Positions 43,635-51,975 of a DNA stretch of 54,069 nt are shown one piece after another. The stretch comes from Sphingomonas sp. TREG-RG-20F-R18-01 (GTDB lineage Bacteria; Pseudomonadota; Alphaproteobacteria; Sphingomonadales; Sphingomonadaceae). The DNA is taken from positions 1 through 54,069 of the forward strand of contig NZ_JAKNQQ010000014.1 of the NCBI RefSeq assembly GCF_022662475.1. The letters run 5' to 3'. The notes beneath the pieces were generated by a model. The model saw only the letters and a list, made by a program, of their open reading frames with translations, was not told the DNA's origin and ran no database searches. How positions within the stretch are numbered: the stretch's first letter is position 1; every line of letters starts with the position of its first letter. Position numbers and translations under genes: made by a program.

Positions 43635-44283
43635 TCCTTACGAGCCCGGGCTCGACACCTTCGAGTTCACGCAACAGGAACAGGCTGTCATCGAGCAAGC
43701 CATGGCAACGGCCAAGCCTTGGGATTGGAAGCCCAAGGGCGAGCTGGGCGAGGCGTTCAAGGCGATCAAGAACAGGATCCGTGAATTCCACTTGGTTCGG
43801 CATAATCACCGGTGCTGCTACTGCCGGCGGGATCTGAAGGGCGGCGGTCACTTCATGATCGATCGGGAGCACGTGCTGCCGAAGTCGATCGAGGCGTTCA
43901 AGCTGTTCGCCTTCACAAAGTGGAATCTCGGCGCGTCGTGCAAGCGGTGCAATATGGAGTACAAGGGTAGTAAGATCGATTTTGTCGTTACAACGGACGA
44001 CGCGGACGTGCTACAGGACGGTGCCAACTACCGTTTCATCCATCCTAACTTCGATCGCTACAAGGACCACATCTCCCGGGTGGCATCAGAGGATGACGAC
44101 ATCGTCGTTGTGCGGTTCACGAAAAAGGAAGGCAGCGAGAAGGGCGCCTTCACCTACGACTACTTCAACCTCGCCGGGCTCGAACGGGAAATCCTTGACG
44201 AGGCGCAGGGCGCACCGATCGTCGAGGAACCGAGCGAAGCCGGCTACAAGGTCAGGCTGCTCGCCGACAACCTTGGCCAGTAA
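43627..44283 (+). CDS. ptuB: HNH nuclease of a Septu-like pair (PtuB-like)
   Basis: A 218-residue protein. CCYCRRDLKGGGHFMIDREH gives a zinc Cys pair and the first catalytic His region (DREHVLPKS), and LGASCKRCNMEYKGSK the second Cys pair with Asn. This is a classic HNH with zinc knuckle. The ATG at 43627 overlaps the ATPase stop, so the two are co-translated. The ATPase/HNH order matches Septu (PtuA-PtuB). A dispersed repeat follows directly. Confidence 0.78.
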   Translation: MPDPYEPGLDTFEFTQQEQAVIEQAMATAKPWDWKPKGELGEAFKAIKNRIREFHLVRHNHRCCYCRRDLKGGGHFMIDREHVLPKSIEAFKLFAFTKWNLGASCKRCNMEYKGSKIDFVVTTDDADVLQDGANYRFIHPNFDRYKDHISRVASEDDDIVVVRFTKKEGSEKGAFTYDYFNLAGLEREILDEAQGAPIVEEPSEAGYKVRLLADNLGQ

Positions 44284-44303
44284 GATTGTGTTGATGGCTG
44301 CCG

Positions 44304-44368
44304 AACATGAATGAGCGGCCGGTTTATGGAAGTCGTGAAGGCAGTCCGAACGTCACATTCTGGGTCGA
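44304..44368 (+). repeat. ATGAATGAGCGGCCGG dispersed repeat, copy A
   Basis: Contains ACATGAATGAGCGGCCGGTT, later TGGAAG and, about 45 bases on, TCTGGGTCG. Copies with the same core and the same TGGGTC end lie at 47799-47875 and 53096-53178. It follows the Septu-like operon. Confidence 0.6.
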
Positions 44369-44454
44369 TACATCGCGGCATCATCAGCTGAAAAAGTGCA
44401 CTCAGCCGAAGCCGGCATACGCGACTTGCTGTCGTTCCAATCGTCAGTTGGCCG

Positions 44455-45873
44455 TCAAGCCGTGGTGGGCACGGCCAGACTGATCAAGTCATCCAACTTT
44501 CCGTCGAGATCCTCAGGCTTGCATCTCAACCAAGCCGCGGCAACATCGAGCGTGATGAGCTTGGCCCGCACCGCGCGTGCGACGCGGGCACCGAACGTGC
44601 CTCGGCGACTGATCGGTACGCCCGCTACGGGGTAGTAGTCGTTCGTCCAGTCCTCCCGCACCAGCCATTGTCCTACTGGGCCCGGCATCCGAGTGCCTCT
44701 CACATCGCTTAGGTCGAGTTCGACTCCTCGCCGGTTCTTCACCACGTTTGCGAGGTGGAGCCTAGCCGCGGTAAAGCTCACGCCGTACCGGTCCATAAGG
44801 ACCGCGATCATCGTCGCGTGGTCGCTCAGCTCTTCGTAGAGCTGTTCCACCGCACGCGGAGGGGCGAGGAAGGCAATAGCGAATGCGTTGGCCCGAGCCT
44901 CCACTTGATCGCCCGAGAGCTGCTGCATCTCCTCATAGGTGTCGACCCGGACCCGTCCGAGGCGCGCCGGCGGGTCCCAGAGGATGTGCCCGAGTTCGTG
45001 GCTCGCGGTCATGCGCCTAACCCAAACGTTCTCGTTATAGCCTTGCGTGTTGAGCACGATGCCGCGCGACTGACCGTTGGCGACGGTGGCACCGGCAAAC
45101 CTAGTGCCCATCTCGGCCTGCACGAGGGGCATGCCGAAGCGGCGCAAGACATTTCTGACGCTGCGAACTGGCTCGTGCTCAGAGAGGCCAAGACGCATCC
45201 GAGTCAGCTCCGCGAGCCTGTATCCCTTCTCGTAGACTGGGGAGTGGTAGTCGTCGTCCCAATCCTCGCCAATCGCGACTTCCCGGACGTCGCCAAGTGC
45301 ATCCGCGAGATAGTCCTCGCGTGCGATCACCCAAGCGGCTTCTGCCAATTGCAGGACGAGGGTCGGCGAGAGCGCTGGCGCACCACCCTTACCGTCCGAA
45401 AGCGTGCGAAGACGCACTCCCAGCTCTTCGTCGCCGCCCGCCCCCGGAACAAAGCCCAGCACCTGCTCGTCAAGCGCTAGGGTCTGCCCCAGCCGTTGCA
45501 AATCGCGGATAGGCGTGACTTGCCCTGGCGTCTCCGCCTTCGCTACATTCGCTGCGGTGAGCGCCGCCGCGCGAGCAAGCTGCGCCTCATTTAGCCCGAG
45601 CTGTTTGCGGCGGTCACGTAGGGTCTTTGCCGGTTCGTCCCGCGCCGAGGTGATCTGGAAGCTGCCCTCGTCCACTACCGCCCTCAGCGCATCCAGTCCA
45701 AATACGTGAAGCACCTGCGCCGCGTTCATGCGAAGCCCTGTGGCGCCTGCCCGATAATCGGCCACTTGCGCTTGGCCGCGGACGTAGAGCCGATCGGACG
45801 TGAGCGCGCGCTCGTCCCACGTATCTCCAGTCGATGCCGGGCCGAAAATCCGATCGAGCTCACGATGGCCCAC
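44455..45873 (-). CDS. XRE HTH plus ImmA/IrrE-type metallopeptidase
   Basis: A 472-residue protein. An XRE-like helix-turn-helix lies at about 90-150 (TLRDRRKQLGLNEAQLARAA, ALTAANVAKAETPGQV), and an ImmA/IrrE domain with the zinc motif ASHELGHILWDP lies near residue 300. A helical end follows. ImmA/IrrE proteases cleave repressors, and fusions with XRE domains are common in toxin-antitoxin-like and phage-control modules. The GTG at 45873 (VGHRELDRIFGP) lies 9 bases after the stop of the upstream gene. Confidence 0.75.
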   Translation of the reverse strand: MGHRELDRIFGPASTGDTWDERALTSDRLYVRGQAQVADYRAGATGLRMNAAQVLHVFGLDALRAVVDEGSFQITSARDEPAKTLRDRRKQLGLNEAQLARAAALTAANVAKAETPGQVTPIRDLQRLGQTLALDEQVLGFVPGAGGDEELGVRLRTLSDGKGGAPALSPTLVLQLAEAAWVIAREDYLADALGDVREVAIGEDWDDDYHSPVYEKGYRLAELTRMRLGLSEHEPVRSVRNVLRRFGMPLVQAEMGTRFAGATVANGQSRGIVLNTQGYNENVWVRRMTASHELGHILWDPPARLGRVRVDTYEEMQQLSGDQVEARANAFAIAFLAPPRAVEQLYEELSDHATMIAVLMDRYGVSFTAARLHLANVVKNRRGVELDLSDVRGTRMPGPVGQWLVREDWTNDYYPVAGVPISRRGTFGARVARAVRAKLITLDVAAAWLRCKPEDLDGKLDDLISLAVPTTA

Positions 45874-45881
45874 CCCGCCGC

Positions 45882-46400
45882 TCAAGCCACCCACTCCGGA
45901 TCTCGATCGCCAAACCGGTAGGCCGTCATGGTCTCTTCGCTGAAGCCGTAGGACCATACACCATAGCCCGACGACCGGAACGCATGCGCGACGGCGGTCA
46001 TTTCGGCCACGGAACTCGGTCCGTAGCGCCCCGAGGCGCCGTTCAAGGCGATGACGTTTTCCCCGCAGAACAGCAGCTCCCCTCCGCAATGAGCGTCTGC
46101 GCCGCCCGTGAGATTGCTGTGCTTGATGACCTTGCTTTCCAGCTCAGCGCTCGCCGCGTCGTCCTCGCGCGCATGCACCACGTCGTCGGGTCGCACTACC
46201 CACAGCTGGGTGGCGGGCGGTTTTGGATTGATGAGCGGAGTTGCTCCCTTCTCAGCGCCCGCACCGTCAACCCACTGGCGCACGCCGTCTGAAAGATCGA
46301 GCGCCACTAATTCATCGCTGTTTGCTACCCGACTCATGTCACAGGCCTTTGCCGGATATTGGTTGCGAAATCGATCAAACGCATCCGCCGTCTTCGACAT
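45882..46400 (-). CDS. Unassigned partner of the XRE-ImmA/IrrE protein
   Basis: A 172-residue soluble protein. No family is certain. The C-terminal half (HSNLTGGADAHCGGELLFCG, ENVIALNGASGRYGPSS, FRSSGYGVWSYGF) has the arrangement H-S-x-L, then GGEL/AGE, then N.SG.Y.PS that I recall from C-terminal domains of polymorphic toxins and other small bacterial proteins. With an XRE-ImmA/IrrE neighbour this suggests a toxin-like partner, but the assignment is inference. It starts at 46400 (MSKTADAF) and is the first gene of a two-gene operon. Confidence 0.55.
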   Translation of the reverse strand: MSKTADAFDRFRNQYPAKACDMSRVANSDELVALDLSDGVRQWVDGAGAEKGATPLINPKPPATQLWVVRPDDVVHAREDDAASAELESKVIKHSNLTGGADAHCGGELLFCGENVIALNGASGRYGPSSVAEMTAVAHAFRSSGYGVWSYGFSEETMTAYRFGDRDPEWVA

Positions 46401-46741
46401 TCCTGGCATGCTCCTCTAGCTTGGTGGCTCTGCCCGTCGCGGTCGCGTAGATCAAGTGGTCGTAGGGAGGTGGTATGCCGGCTGCTAACCAGCGGCGCTC
46501 TCATCTGGCGCCGTTCCAAACCGTTACCGCCTGAGATCGTGGTCGACGAAGGGGCAGAAGCTCAGAGCGTGCTGGTAGCATTAGCAAGTGTACTCCGTTG
46601 CTTAGATGAGCTGGAGAGCACATTAACAAGCTTTCGCTTGCGGGAAGCAAACCAGTTAGCCTGAATGGCGGCTTGTGGGTCACCGCTGTCGTAGTCCTCG
46701 AGAGGTCGACCACGACAGAGGTCTCCGCTACCTTCATCCGC
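46401..46741. other. Intergenic region between divergent modules
   Basis: It separates the ImmA/IrrE operon (minus) from the PhyH gene (plus). No supportable gene. CAAGC-TTTC-GCTTG near 46627-46640 is a short perfect hairpin. A 41-codon frame opened by a GTG near 46537 (VVDEGAEAQSVLVALASVL) is protein-like but lacks a ribosome-binding site. Confidence 0.4.
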
Positions 46742-47434
46742 ATGCTTGCGAGATTTGATCAGACCGTCGAACTCGATTTCTACCGGGACGGGGCCGAACT
46801 CTTTGCCCAAGCGCTGAATGAAGCCGTGCTTATCCGCCTTGAGGCGGCCTTGGCCGCCCTTCCAACCAACGTTCCCGGCGTGCGGATCGTAGAGGGACGG
46901 CATCTAAAGACGTTCCTCGAATCTGCTGGACCGATCGGTGCGATAGCAGCCGCTGCGCTAGGACCCGAGGCTCTTCCGGTTCGAGCGATCCTGTTCGACA
47001 AGACGTCGGAGCGGAACTGGGCGCTCGGCTGGCATCAGGACCGCACAATCGTGGTAAGGGAGCGGACCGACGCTGACGGGTTCGGGCCGTGGACGGTGAA
47101 ATCGGGCTTGATTCAAGTCGAGCCGCCTTTTGATATCCTCGAGCGCATGGTGACTTTGCGCGTGCACCTAGATCAAGTGGATGCGAACAACGCTCCGTTG
47201 CGCATCGTTCCTGGTTCGCACCGGCTCGGTCGCTTGAGTGAAGCCGAAGTGCAGGGCGTGGTGGCTACATCCGGCGAGCGGCTCTGTCTAGCCGAACGCG
47301 GCGACGTTTGGCTCTACGCTACCCCGATCGTACACGCCTCTCTGGCTGCCGATCCCCCAGGTCGCCGTCGCGTGCTCCAAGTCGATTATTCGGCTGATGC
47401 CGCGCCACACCCACTCGCCTGGCACGGCATATAG
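46742..47434 (+). CDS. PhyH-family 2-oxoglutarate/iron dioxygenase-like protein
   Basis: A 230-residue protein of the phytanoyl-CoA dioxygenase type. WHQDRTIVV supplies the HxD iron ligands, and TPIVHASLAADPPGRRRVLQ the distal His and the Arg that binds 2-oxoglutarate. LRVHLDQVDANNAPLRIVPG and SHRLGR are the typical middle. The substrate is unknown. The start is uncertain: the ATG at 46742 (MLARFDQ) lacks a clear ribosome-binding site and an in-frame TTG lies at 46673. It is followed after 8 bases by the phosphatase-like gene, so they form a pair. Confidence 0.78.
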   Translation: MLARFDQTVELDFYRDGAELFAQALNEAVLIRLEAALAALPTNVPGVRIVEGRHLKTFLESAGPIGAIAAAALGPEALPVRAILFDKTSERNWALGWHQDRTIVVRERTDADGFGPWTVKSGLIQVEPPFDILERMVTLRVHLDQVDANNAPLRIVPGSHRLGRLSEAEVQGVVATSGERLCLAERGDVWLYATPIVHASLAADPPGRRRVLQVDYSADAAPHPLAWHGI

Positions 47435-47442
47435 ATGGGAGA

Positions 47443-47823
47443 TTGAGCACGCGCGTCCGAACGGTCCTGTTAGTTTGTAGCCAGAACAAGCTGCGAAGCC
47501 CTACCGCCGAGCAGGTGTTCTCGCGTCGGGAAGATCTCGAAGTAGACTCCGCCGGGACCAACCATGATGCCGAGAACCCGCTCACGGCTGAACTGGTCAG
47601 CTGGGCCGACCTGATCTTCGTTATGGAGAAGGCGCATCTGAGCAAGCTGCAGCGTCATTTTCGGGCAGCTCTGACAGGCAAGCGCGTGATTTGCCTCGAT
47701 GTGCCGGACAATTTTGCGTTCATGCAGCCGGAGCTGGTCCGGCTGCTCGAGACGAAGGTGAGCAGGCACCTACCCGCACGCCCCATGGCAACCAAGAAGC
47801 GGTCAAAATCGGAACATGAATGA
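47443..47823 (+). CDS. Low-molecular-weight protein tyrosine phosphatase-like protein
   Basis: A 126-residue protein. VCSQNKLRSPTAEQVF is the C(x)5R-(S/T) P-loop of low-molecular-weight phosphatases at residues 11-26, and SWADLIFVMEKAHLSKL follows. VICLDVPDNFAFM replaces the usual DPY/DPF acid loop, so activity should be tested. Starts at a TTG (47443) 8 bases after the PhyH gene. The last residues (KKRSKSEHE) and the stop codon are supplied by a dispersed repeat. Confidence 0.72.
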   Translation: MSTRVRTVLLVCSQNKLRSPTAEQVFSRREDLEVDSAGTNHDAENPLTAELVSWADLIFVMEKAHLSKLQRHFRAALTGKRVICLDVPDNFAFMQPELVRLLETKVSRHLPARPMATKKRSKSEHE

Positions 47824-47875
47824 GCGGCGGTTTTCGGGAAGCAAGTAGGCCGGTCTGAGTGTCGCCTATTGGGTC
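47799..47875 (+). repeat. ATGAATGAGCGGCCGG dispersed repeat, copy B
   Basis: Contains GCGGTCAAAATCGGAACATG, then AATGAGCGGCGGTTTTCGGG, AAGCAAGTAGGC and CTATTGGGTCCA. It overlaps the end of the phosphatase-like gene and supplies its stop codon (TGA inside ATGAATGAG). It shares the GCGGTCAAAAT prefix with copy C. Confidence 0.6.
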
Positions 47876-48075
47876 CAACGCGGTCGCAAAGCGGCCGGTC
47901 GGTTCCCGCCCACAACCGGCCGTGACAATACATTGTCCTCAACGCAGACATTCAAGCCGCACGGCCTGCCACTCAAGGCAGCCTCTCACGCATCATTATG
48001 ATCTGTCGGACTTATTGCTCACGCCAGGGCGCCCGGCCACCACGGACCGAGCGCCAAGCGTAGGGCATTTAAGAC

Positions 48076-48402
48076 TTAGTAGTCATAGCGGCGATCCCAA
48101 CGGTTACGGCCGCGGTCCCAGCCATCGCGCCGGTCGTAGCCGCCGCGCCAATGTTCGCGTTGCCATTCGCGGCGACGCCTTTCTTGCTCCCAACGCCGAT
48201 GCGCAACCCAGCGCTGGCGCGCATAATAGCTTCTACGATCATCGTATCCATGGCGACCGCCGAAACGACTATCCCGATAGCCATCGTCGGAACGGTATTG
48301 TGCATTCCAGCCGCCATAGCTTTGGGCAGAAGCGACGTTCGGCACGACTGCAACCAGCGCGGAAAGGCCGAGCGATACGGAAAGGACTAGCTTACGAAAC
48401 AT
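48076..48402 (-). CDS. Small secreted Arg/Tyr/Asp-rich protein
   Basis: A 108-residue protein: signal MFRKLVLSVSLGLSALVAVV to ASAQ, then a mature part composed almost entirely of Arg, Tyr, Asp, Gly and Trp (YRDSRFGGRHGYDDRRSYYA, RREWQREHWRGGYDRR). Such low-complexity secreted proteins are common in sphingomonads; the function is unknown and may involve nucleic acid or polysaccharide binding. AGGAG lies 9 bases before the ATG. Confidence 0.65.
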   Translation of the reverse strand: MFRKLVLSVSLGLSALVAVVPNVASAQSYGGWNAQYRSDDGYRDSRFGGRHGYDDRRSYYARQRWVAHRRWEQERRRREWQREHWRGGYDRRDGWDRGRNRWDRRYDY

Positions 48403-48577
48403 CTCCAATCTCCTGAACGGCGGATAGCCGATAAGGTGTGCATGCATGCTTGCCGATGCGCCCGGCCTGAATGACACTGGCAGCAGTTGTTCAGTTTATG
48501 GGAGGTGATTGGCCGATCCGCGGCGACATCCGCTTGCGCCCCATTTGTTGCCGTTCGTCTCGCCGCTTCGATTGCCT

Positions 48578-48595
48578 GTAAGCCGCCGTTTGTTC
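48578..48595 (+). repeat. GCCGTTTGTTC-type dispersed repeat, copy 2
   Basis: GTAAGCCGCCGTTTGTTC differs from the copy at 36175-36192 at one position. It lies 11 bases before the start of the M61 peptidase gene. Confidence 0.45.
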
Positions 48596-48606
48596 TAAGT
48601 CATTGC

Positions 48607-50340
48607 ATGCGTTTGCTTCTTCTGAGTGTTGTAGCCCTGTCGCTGTCGGGAGCTGAAAGTCGCGTCAGCACCGCTCCCGAGCCGGTTCGCTATACGCTCG
48701 CGCCCGTTCTCTCGGGCGGGGTGCTCACAGCGCTCCGGGTACAGGTCCGCTTCCGTGTCGATCCGTCGGGCATCTCCGATTTCGAATGGGCCAATGGTTG
48801 GGCCGGTGAGCGCCGCCTGTGGCAGTGGGAGCGGGACTTCGCAGTCGCGGGCGCGACGGCGGTCGAGAAGAAGGGCGATGGTCATTGGCGGATCAGGGCC
48901 GCGCCCGGCGCGGAGTTGACGGTGAGTTACCGCATTCTATCCGCCTACGATCACGATCCAACCGTTGAGGACAGCGACCAGCCGCGGCCCGTCATCCGTC
49001 CGCGCTGGTTCTACGCGGTTGGCAACGCGTTGTTCGGTTATCCGAACGGCCGCGACAGTTCGCCCGCGACCTTTGATTGGTTCGGCGCGCCCGGTATCGG
49101 TTTCGCATCAGACCTCGAACATCTTGCTGGGCAAGGCCGCCGGGCCACCCGGCCGGGAACCGTCGCGGATGCCTTGGAGAGTGTCGTCATTGGCGGCCGC
49201 GACCTCCGGACTTTCCCGGCGCTAGATGGCTCCGGGGTGCGGGTCGCGACCGTCGGACGCTATGCGTTCACACCGGAGCAGCTCGATGGTCTCGCCCGTC
49301 GGGTGATCAGCGTGGAGCGGACATTCTGGAACGCGGACCAGCGCGCACCTTTCCTGGTGACGGCCGCTCCCATCGTCGGCAGTCCGACCGCCACCAGCTT
49401 CGGCGGGACCGGGCGTGGCGACGCGTTCGCCCTCTGGATTGACCAGCGGACGCCGCTTGATCGCATGAAGTGGCTGCTTGCTCACGAATATTTCCACACC
49501 TGGAACGCGGTGCGGCTTGGCACCACGTCAGAGGACCAGGCAGCCCGGCCGGCGGACTATTGGTTCAGCGAAGGTTTTACCGACTATTATGCACGGGCAC
49601 TCACGGTGCGCGCCGGCTTGATCTCGCCAACGGAATTCGCAGCGCAATGGAACGAGATGCTGGCGGGGTATGCCGGATCACCGGTGCGAACCATGACCGG
49701 CGAACGGGCGGCCGCAGCCTTCTGGAACGATGAGATGGCGCAGAAGCTACCTTATCAGCGAGGTGCGATGCTGGCGGCGATGTGGAACGCGCGGTTGCTG
49801 GCCGGCAGCCGAGGTGCGACAAGCCTCGACACGGTACTGCACGCTCAAATAGCCGCAGCGCGTGCTTCAAAGGTGTCCGCGACTTCGCTGTTCCGTGCGC
49901 TGGCCGCGGACCGGGGATTAAATATCACCCCTGATGAGACCCGCTACCTCGTCAAGGGCGAACCAATCGTCTTGCCAGCAGACACGTTCGGCCAGTGTGC
50001 CACTGTCGTCACCGAACAGCGCCCATCCTTTTCACGAGGGTTCGACGCAGAGGCAACCGCTGGTGCCGGCAACGTAGCGACCGGGGTAGATCGCCGTCTT
50101 CCAGCCTTTGCGGCGGGTCTGCGCGACGGGATGAAAATTCTTGCTCGTACCGAAGGTGAACCGGACAATGCCTTGGTACCCTACGCCCTGTTGGTGGAGG
50201 ATAACGGTAAACAGCGTACGATTCGCTATCTGCCGCAGGGGCAAGAACGTGTGACGGTTCAGCAACTGCGCATCGACGCTCCAAACGCTCGCGAATGCCC
50301 GCGCACGCTGAGCGGCCTAGCCAGCTCCCGAGCCGAATAA
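48607..50340 (+). CDS. M61-family peptidase (glycyl aminopeptidase-like)
   Basis: A 577-residue exported protein: signal MRLLLLSVVALSLSGAES, an N-terminal beta domain, then the zinc motif LLAHEYFHTWNAVRLG (HEYFH) and WFSEGFTDYYARAL with the third ligand Glu. Late residues (FAAGLRDGMKILART) look like a PDZ-type segment. M61 enzymes are mostly aminopeptidases acting outside the cytoplasm. The ATG at 48607 with its signal peptide is preferred to a longer upstream frame. Confidence 0.88.
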   Translation: MRLLLLSVVALSLSGAESRVSTAPEPVRYTLAPVLSGGVLTALRVQVRFRVDPSGISDFEWANGWAGERRLWQWERDFAVAGATAVEKKGDGHWRIRAAPGAELTVSYRILSAYDHDPTVEDSDQPRPVIRPRWFYAVGNALFGYPNGRDSSPATFDWFGAPGIGFASDLEHLAGQGRRATRPGTVADALESVVIGGRDLRTFPALDGSGVRVATVGRYAFTPEQLDGLARRVISVERTFWNADQRAPFLVTAAPIVGSPTATSFGGTGRGDAFALWIDQRTPLDRMKWLLAHEYFHTWNAVRLGTTSEDQAARPADYWFSEGFTDYYARALTVRAGLISPTEFAAQWNEMLAGYAGSPVRTMTGERAAAAFWNDEMAQKLPYQRGAMLAAMWNARLLAGSRGATSLDTVLHAQIAAARASKVSATSLFRALAADRGLNITPDETRYLVKGEPIVLPADTFGQCATVVTEQRPSFSRGFDAEATAGAGNVATGVDRRLPAFAAGLRDGMKILARTEGEPDNALVPYALLVEDNGKQRTIRYLPQGQERVTVQQLRIDAPNARECPRTLSGLASSRAE

Positions 50341-50552
50341 GTTCAACTATCCGTGTTGCAATTCGCTTCTGGATGCGAACGGTAGCTATCGCGCAACCGA
50401 TTCTGTCGGTGCCGTCGTGTGATTGGTGTCGACCAGGGTAATGGACTCCGTCCGCGAGGTCCATTGTCGCGGCTGCAACGCTATCACCGATAAGCACTCA
50501 GTTGCAGGAGGCAGCACCTTGCCGATCAGGCTTACGGTGGCATGATTGCCCA

Positions 50553-51485
50553 ATGAAAAACTGGACTATGCCTTGGGCGCTGACCATCGGGATCATGGCC
50601 GTCCCCGCCGTTGCAGCAGATCCTGTCGGTGACTGGGCGTTACGTGCTGGCGCGACAACGCTGATGCTGGTCAAGGTCGATCGGACGCCTTCCGGCTGGA
50701 AAGCCGTCTGGAATCAGCCGACCGCTTATGTCGTTTCGCCGACACGCGGCGAAGAGTTCCGTAATGTTGCTGGTCCGGTCGTTCGACGCGAGACGAGTAA
50801 GGCGCGCACCTTACCTGATGGCGGCATCGAGTTTCTCTTCCCGCCAGCGCAGCCGGGCTGGCCGTCAGACCGCATTACCGTCAGACCGCATGACGACGGC
50901 ACTGCGCGGATGGTCTGGACGGCGTTCGCAGGCACGCCTTATCGACTTACGCGCGTTCAAACGGCTGCCGCACTCGGGCCATGGAACATCAGCAGAACCT
51001 ACAAAGCCGATCTTGAGCGCGCTAATGATCCCGAAGTAACAGCCATTTACCAAGCGGATCAAGCAGCGCGGAGTGGTGGCTCGCAGATCGATTGGTCGAA
51101 GGTCGCGGCGGCGGACGCAACTCGGCGCGCGCAGATGCAGGTGCTGCTTGCCGAGGACCACGTCGCCAGCGGCGATGACTACGAGCACGCCGCGTTTATC
51201 TTCCAGCACGGTGATCGACCAGAGGACTATCTGCTGGCGCACGCTTTGGCGGTAATCGCAACGGCGCGGGGCAGCCGAAACGGCGCGTGGATCGCAGCGG
51301 CCTCGCTCGATCGCTATTTAACATCAATTGGCAAGCCGCAGATTTACGGCACGCAGTTTTCTCCTGGTACAGTGGATGTCACGCAAGAGCCGTATGCGCG
51401 CGACATTCTGTCGGACGCTATCCGGGAGGAAAGCAACGTACCTTCCCTCAGGGATCAAGCGGCGGAGCTGAAGCGAATGAATTGA
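50553..51485 (+). CDS. Exported DUF6624-like protein
   Basis: A 310-residue protein: signal MKNWTMPWALTIGIMAVPAVA to AADP, a beta-rich N-terminal half, and a helical C-terminal half (DWSKVAAADATRRAQMQVLL, SGDDYEHAAFIFQHGDRPED, YLLAHALAVIATARG, GKPQIYGTQF) that fits the DUF6624 domain. Its role is unknown. The ATG at 50553 is weakly supported by a ribosome-binding site. Confidence 0.7.
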   Translation: MKNWTMPWALTIGIMAVPAVAADPVGDWALRAGATTLMLVKVDRTPSGWKAVWNQPTAYVVSPTRGEEFRNVAGPVVRRETSKARTLPDGGIEFLFPPAQPGWPSDRITVRPHDDGTARMVWTAFAGTPYRLTRVQTAAALGPWNISRTYKADLERANDPEVTAIYQADQAARSGGSQIDWSKVAAADATRRAQMQVLLAEDHVASGDDYEHAAFIFQHGDRPEDYLLAHALAVIATARGSRNGAWIAAASLDRYLTSIGKPQIYGTQFSPGTVDVTQEPYARDILSDAIREESNVPSLRDQAAELKRMN

Positions 51486-51975
51486 GACAAGCCGTGAAGG
51501 GGGCTTCGTCGCGGCGGGCATCGATGCGCCGCTCACTTTCGACAAAGACCGGTCGTTCTTGCTGCTCAAAGCTCCTTACTGGTCGTATTGAAGCTTTCTG
51601 GCCGGATCGAGTATGGCAATCCTTCACCATCTCAGAAAACTTTAGCTGCCGACCGTCATGAACCAATGGCCGGAGTTGGGCGGTCAGTGGCCTGCCGGGA
51701 ACGGTGAGATTGGGTCTTGCCAACCGCAAAGCGGACCGGCGGTTAGCGCTCATACCAGGTCGTTCAGGCTGGCGACCCGGGCTTCCGAGAGCAGGCATTC
51801 GTTAAGGCGCGATCTTTCCCATTTCTCCGTCTCCGACATGCCCTTTTGGGAAAGAGCGATCGGGAACAGATTTTGGGAAAGCAGGTGCCCCGGACGACCG
51901 TTGCCGCGGTCTCCTGACCGACAGTCTAGTTATGGGTTCCTTTTCGGGCACGGGCCCGCGCTTTAAATCGCCAGG
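51486..51975. other. Intergenic region with two repeat types
   Basis: No gene is supportable. TCATGAACCAATGGCCGG (from about 51656) up to GATTGGGTC (about 51718) is a weak relative of the ATGAATGAGCGGCCGG family. A GGGAAAG cluster lies at 51844-51882. Short Gly/Pro-rich frames are not called. Confidence 0.5.
51844..51882 (+). repeat. GGGAAAG-type repeat cluster, copy 2
   Basis: TTTTGGGAAAG, GATCGGGAACAG and TTTTGGGAAAGC in 39 bases, parallel to the cluster at 5921-5959. It lies about 95 bases upstream of the VOC gene. Confidence 0.55.

Noticed and set aside
5921..51882. GGGAAAG clusters as attachment sites of a 46-kb integrated element
   Set aside because: The recombinase would lie outside the interval and the copies are not identical; a dispersed repeat is more likely. 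Excision products would be needed to revive the idea.
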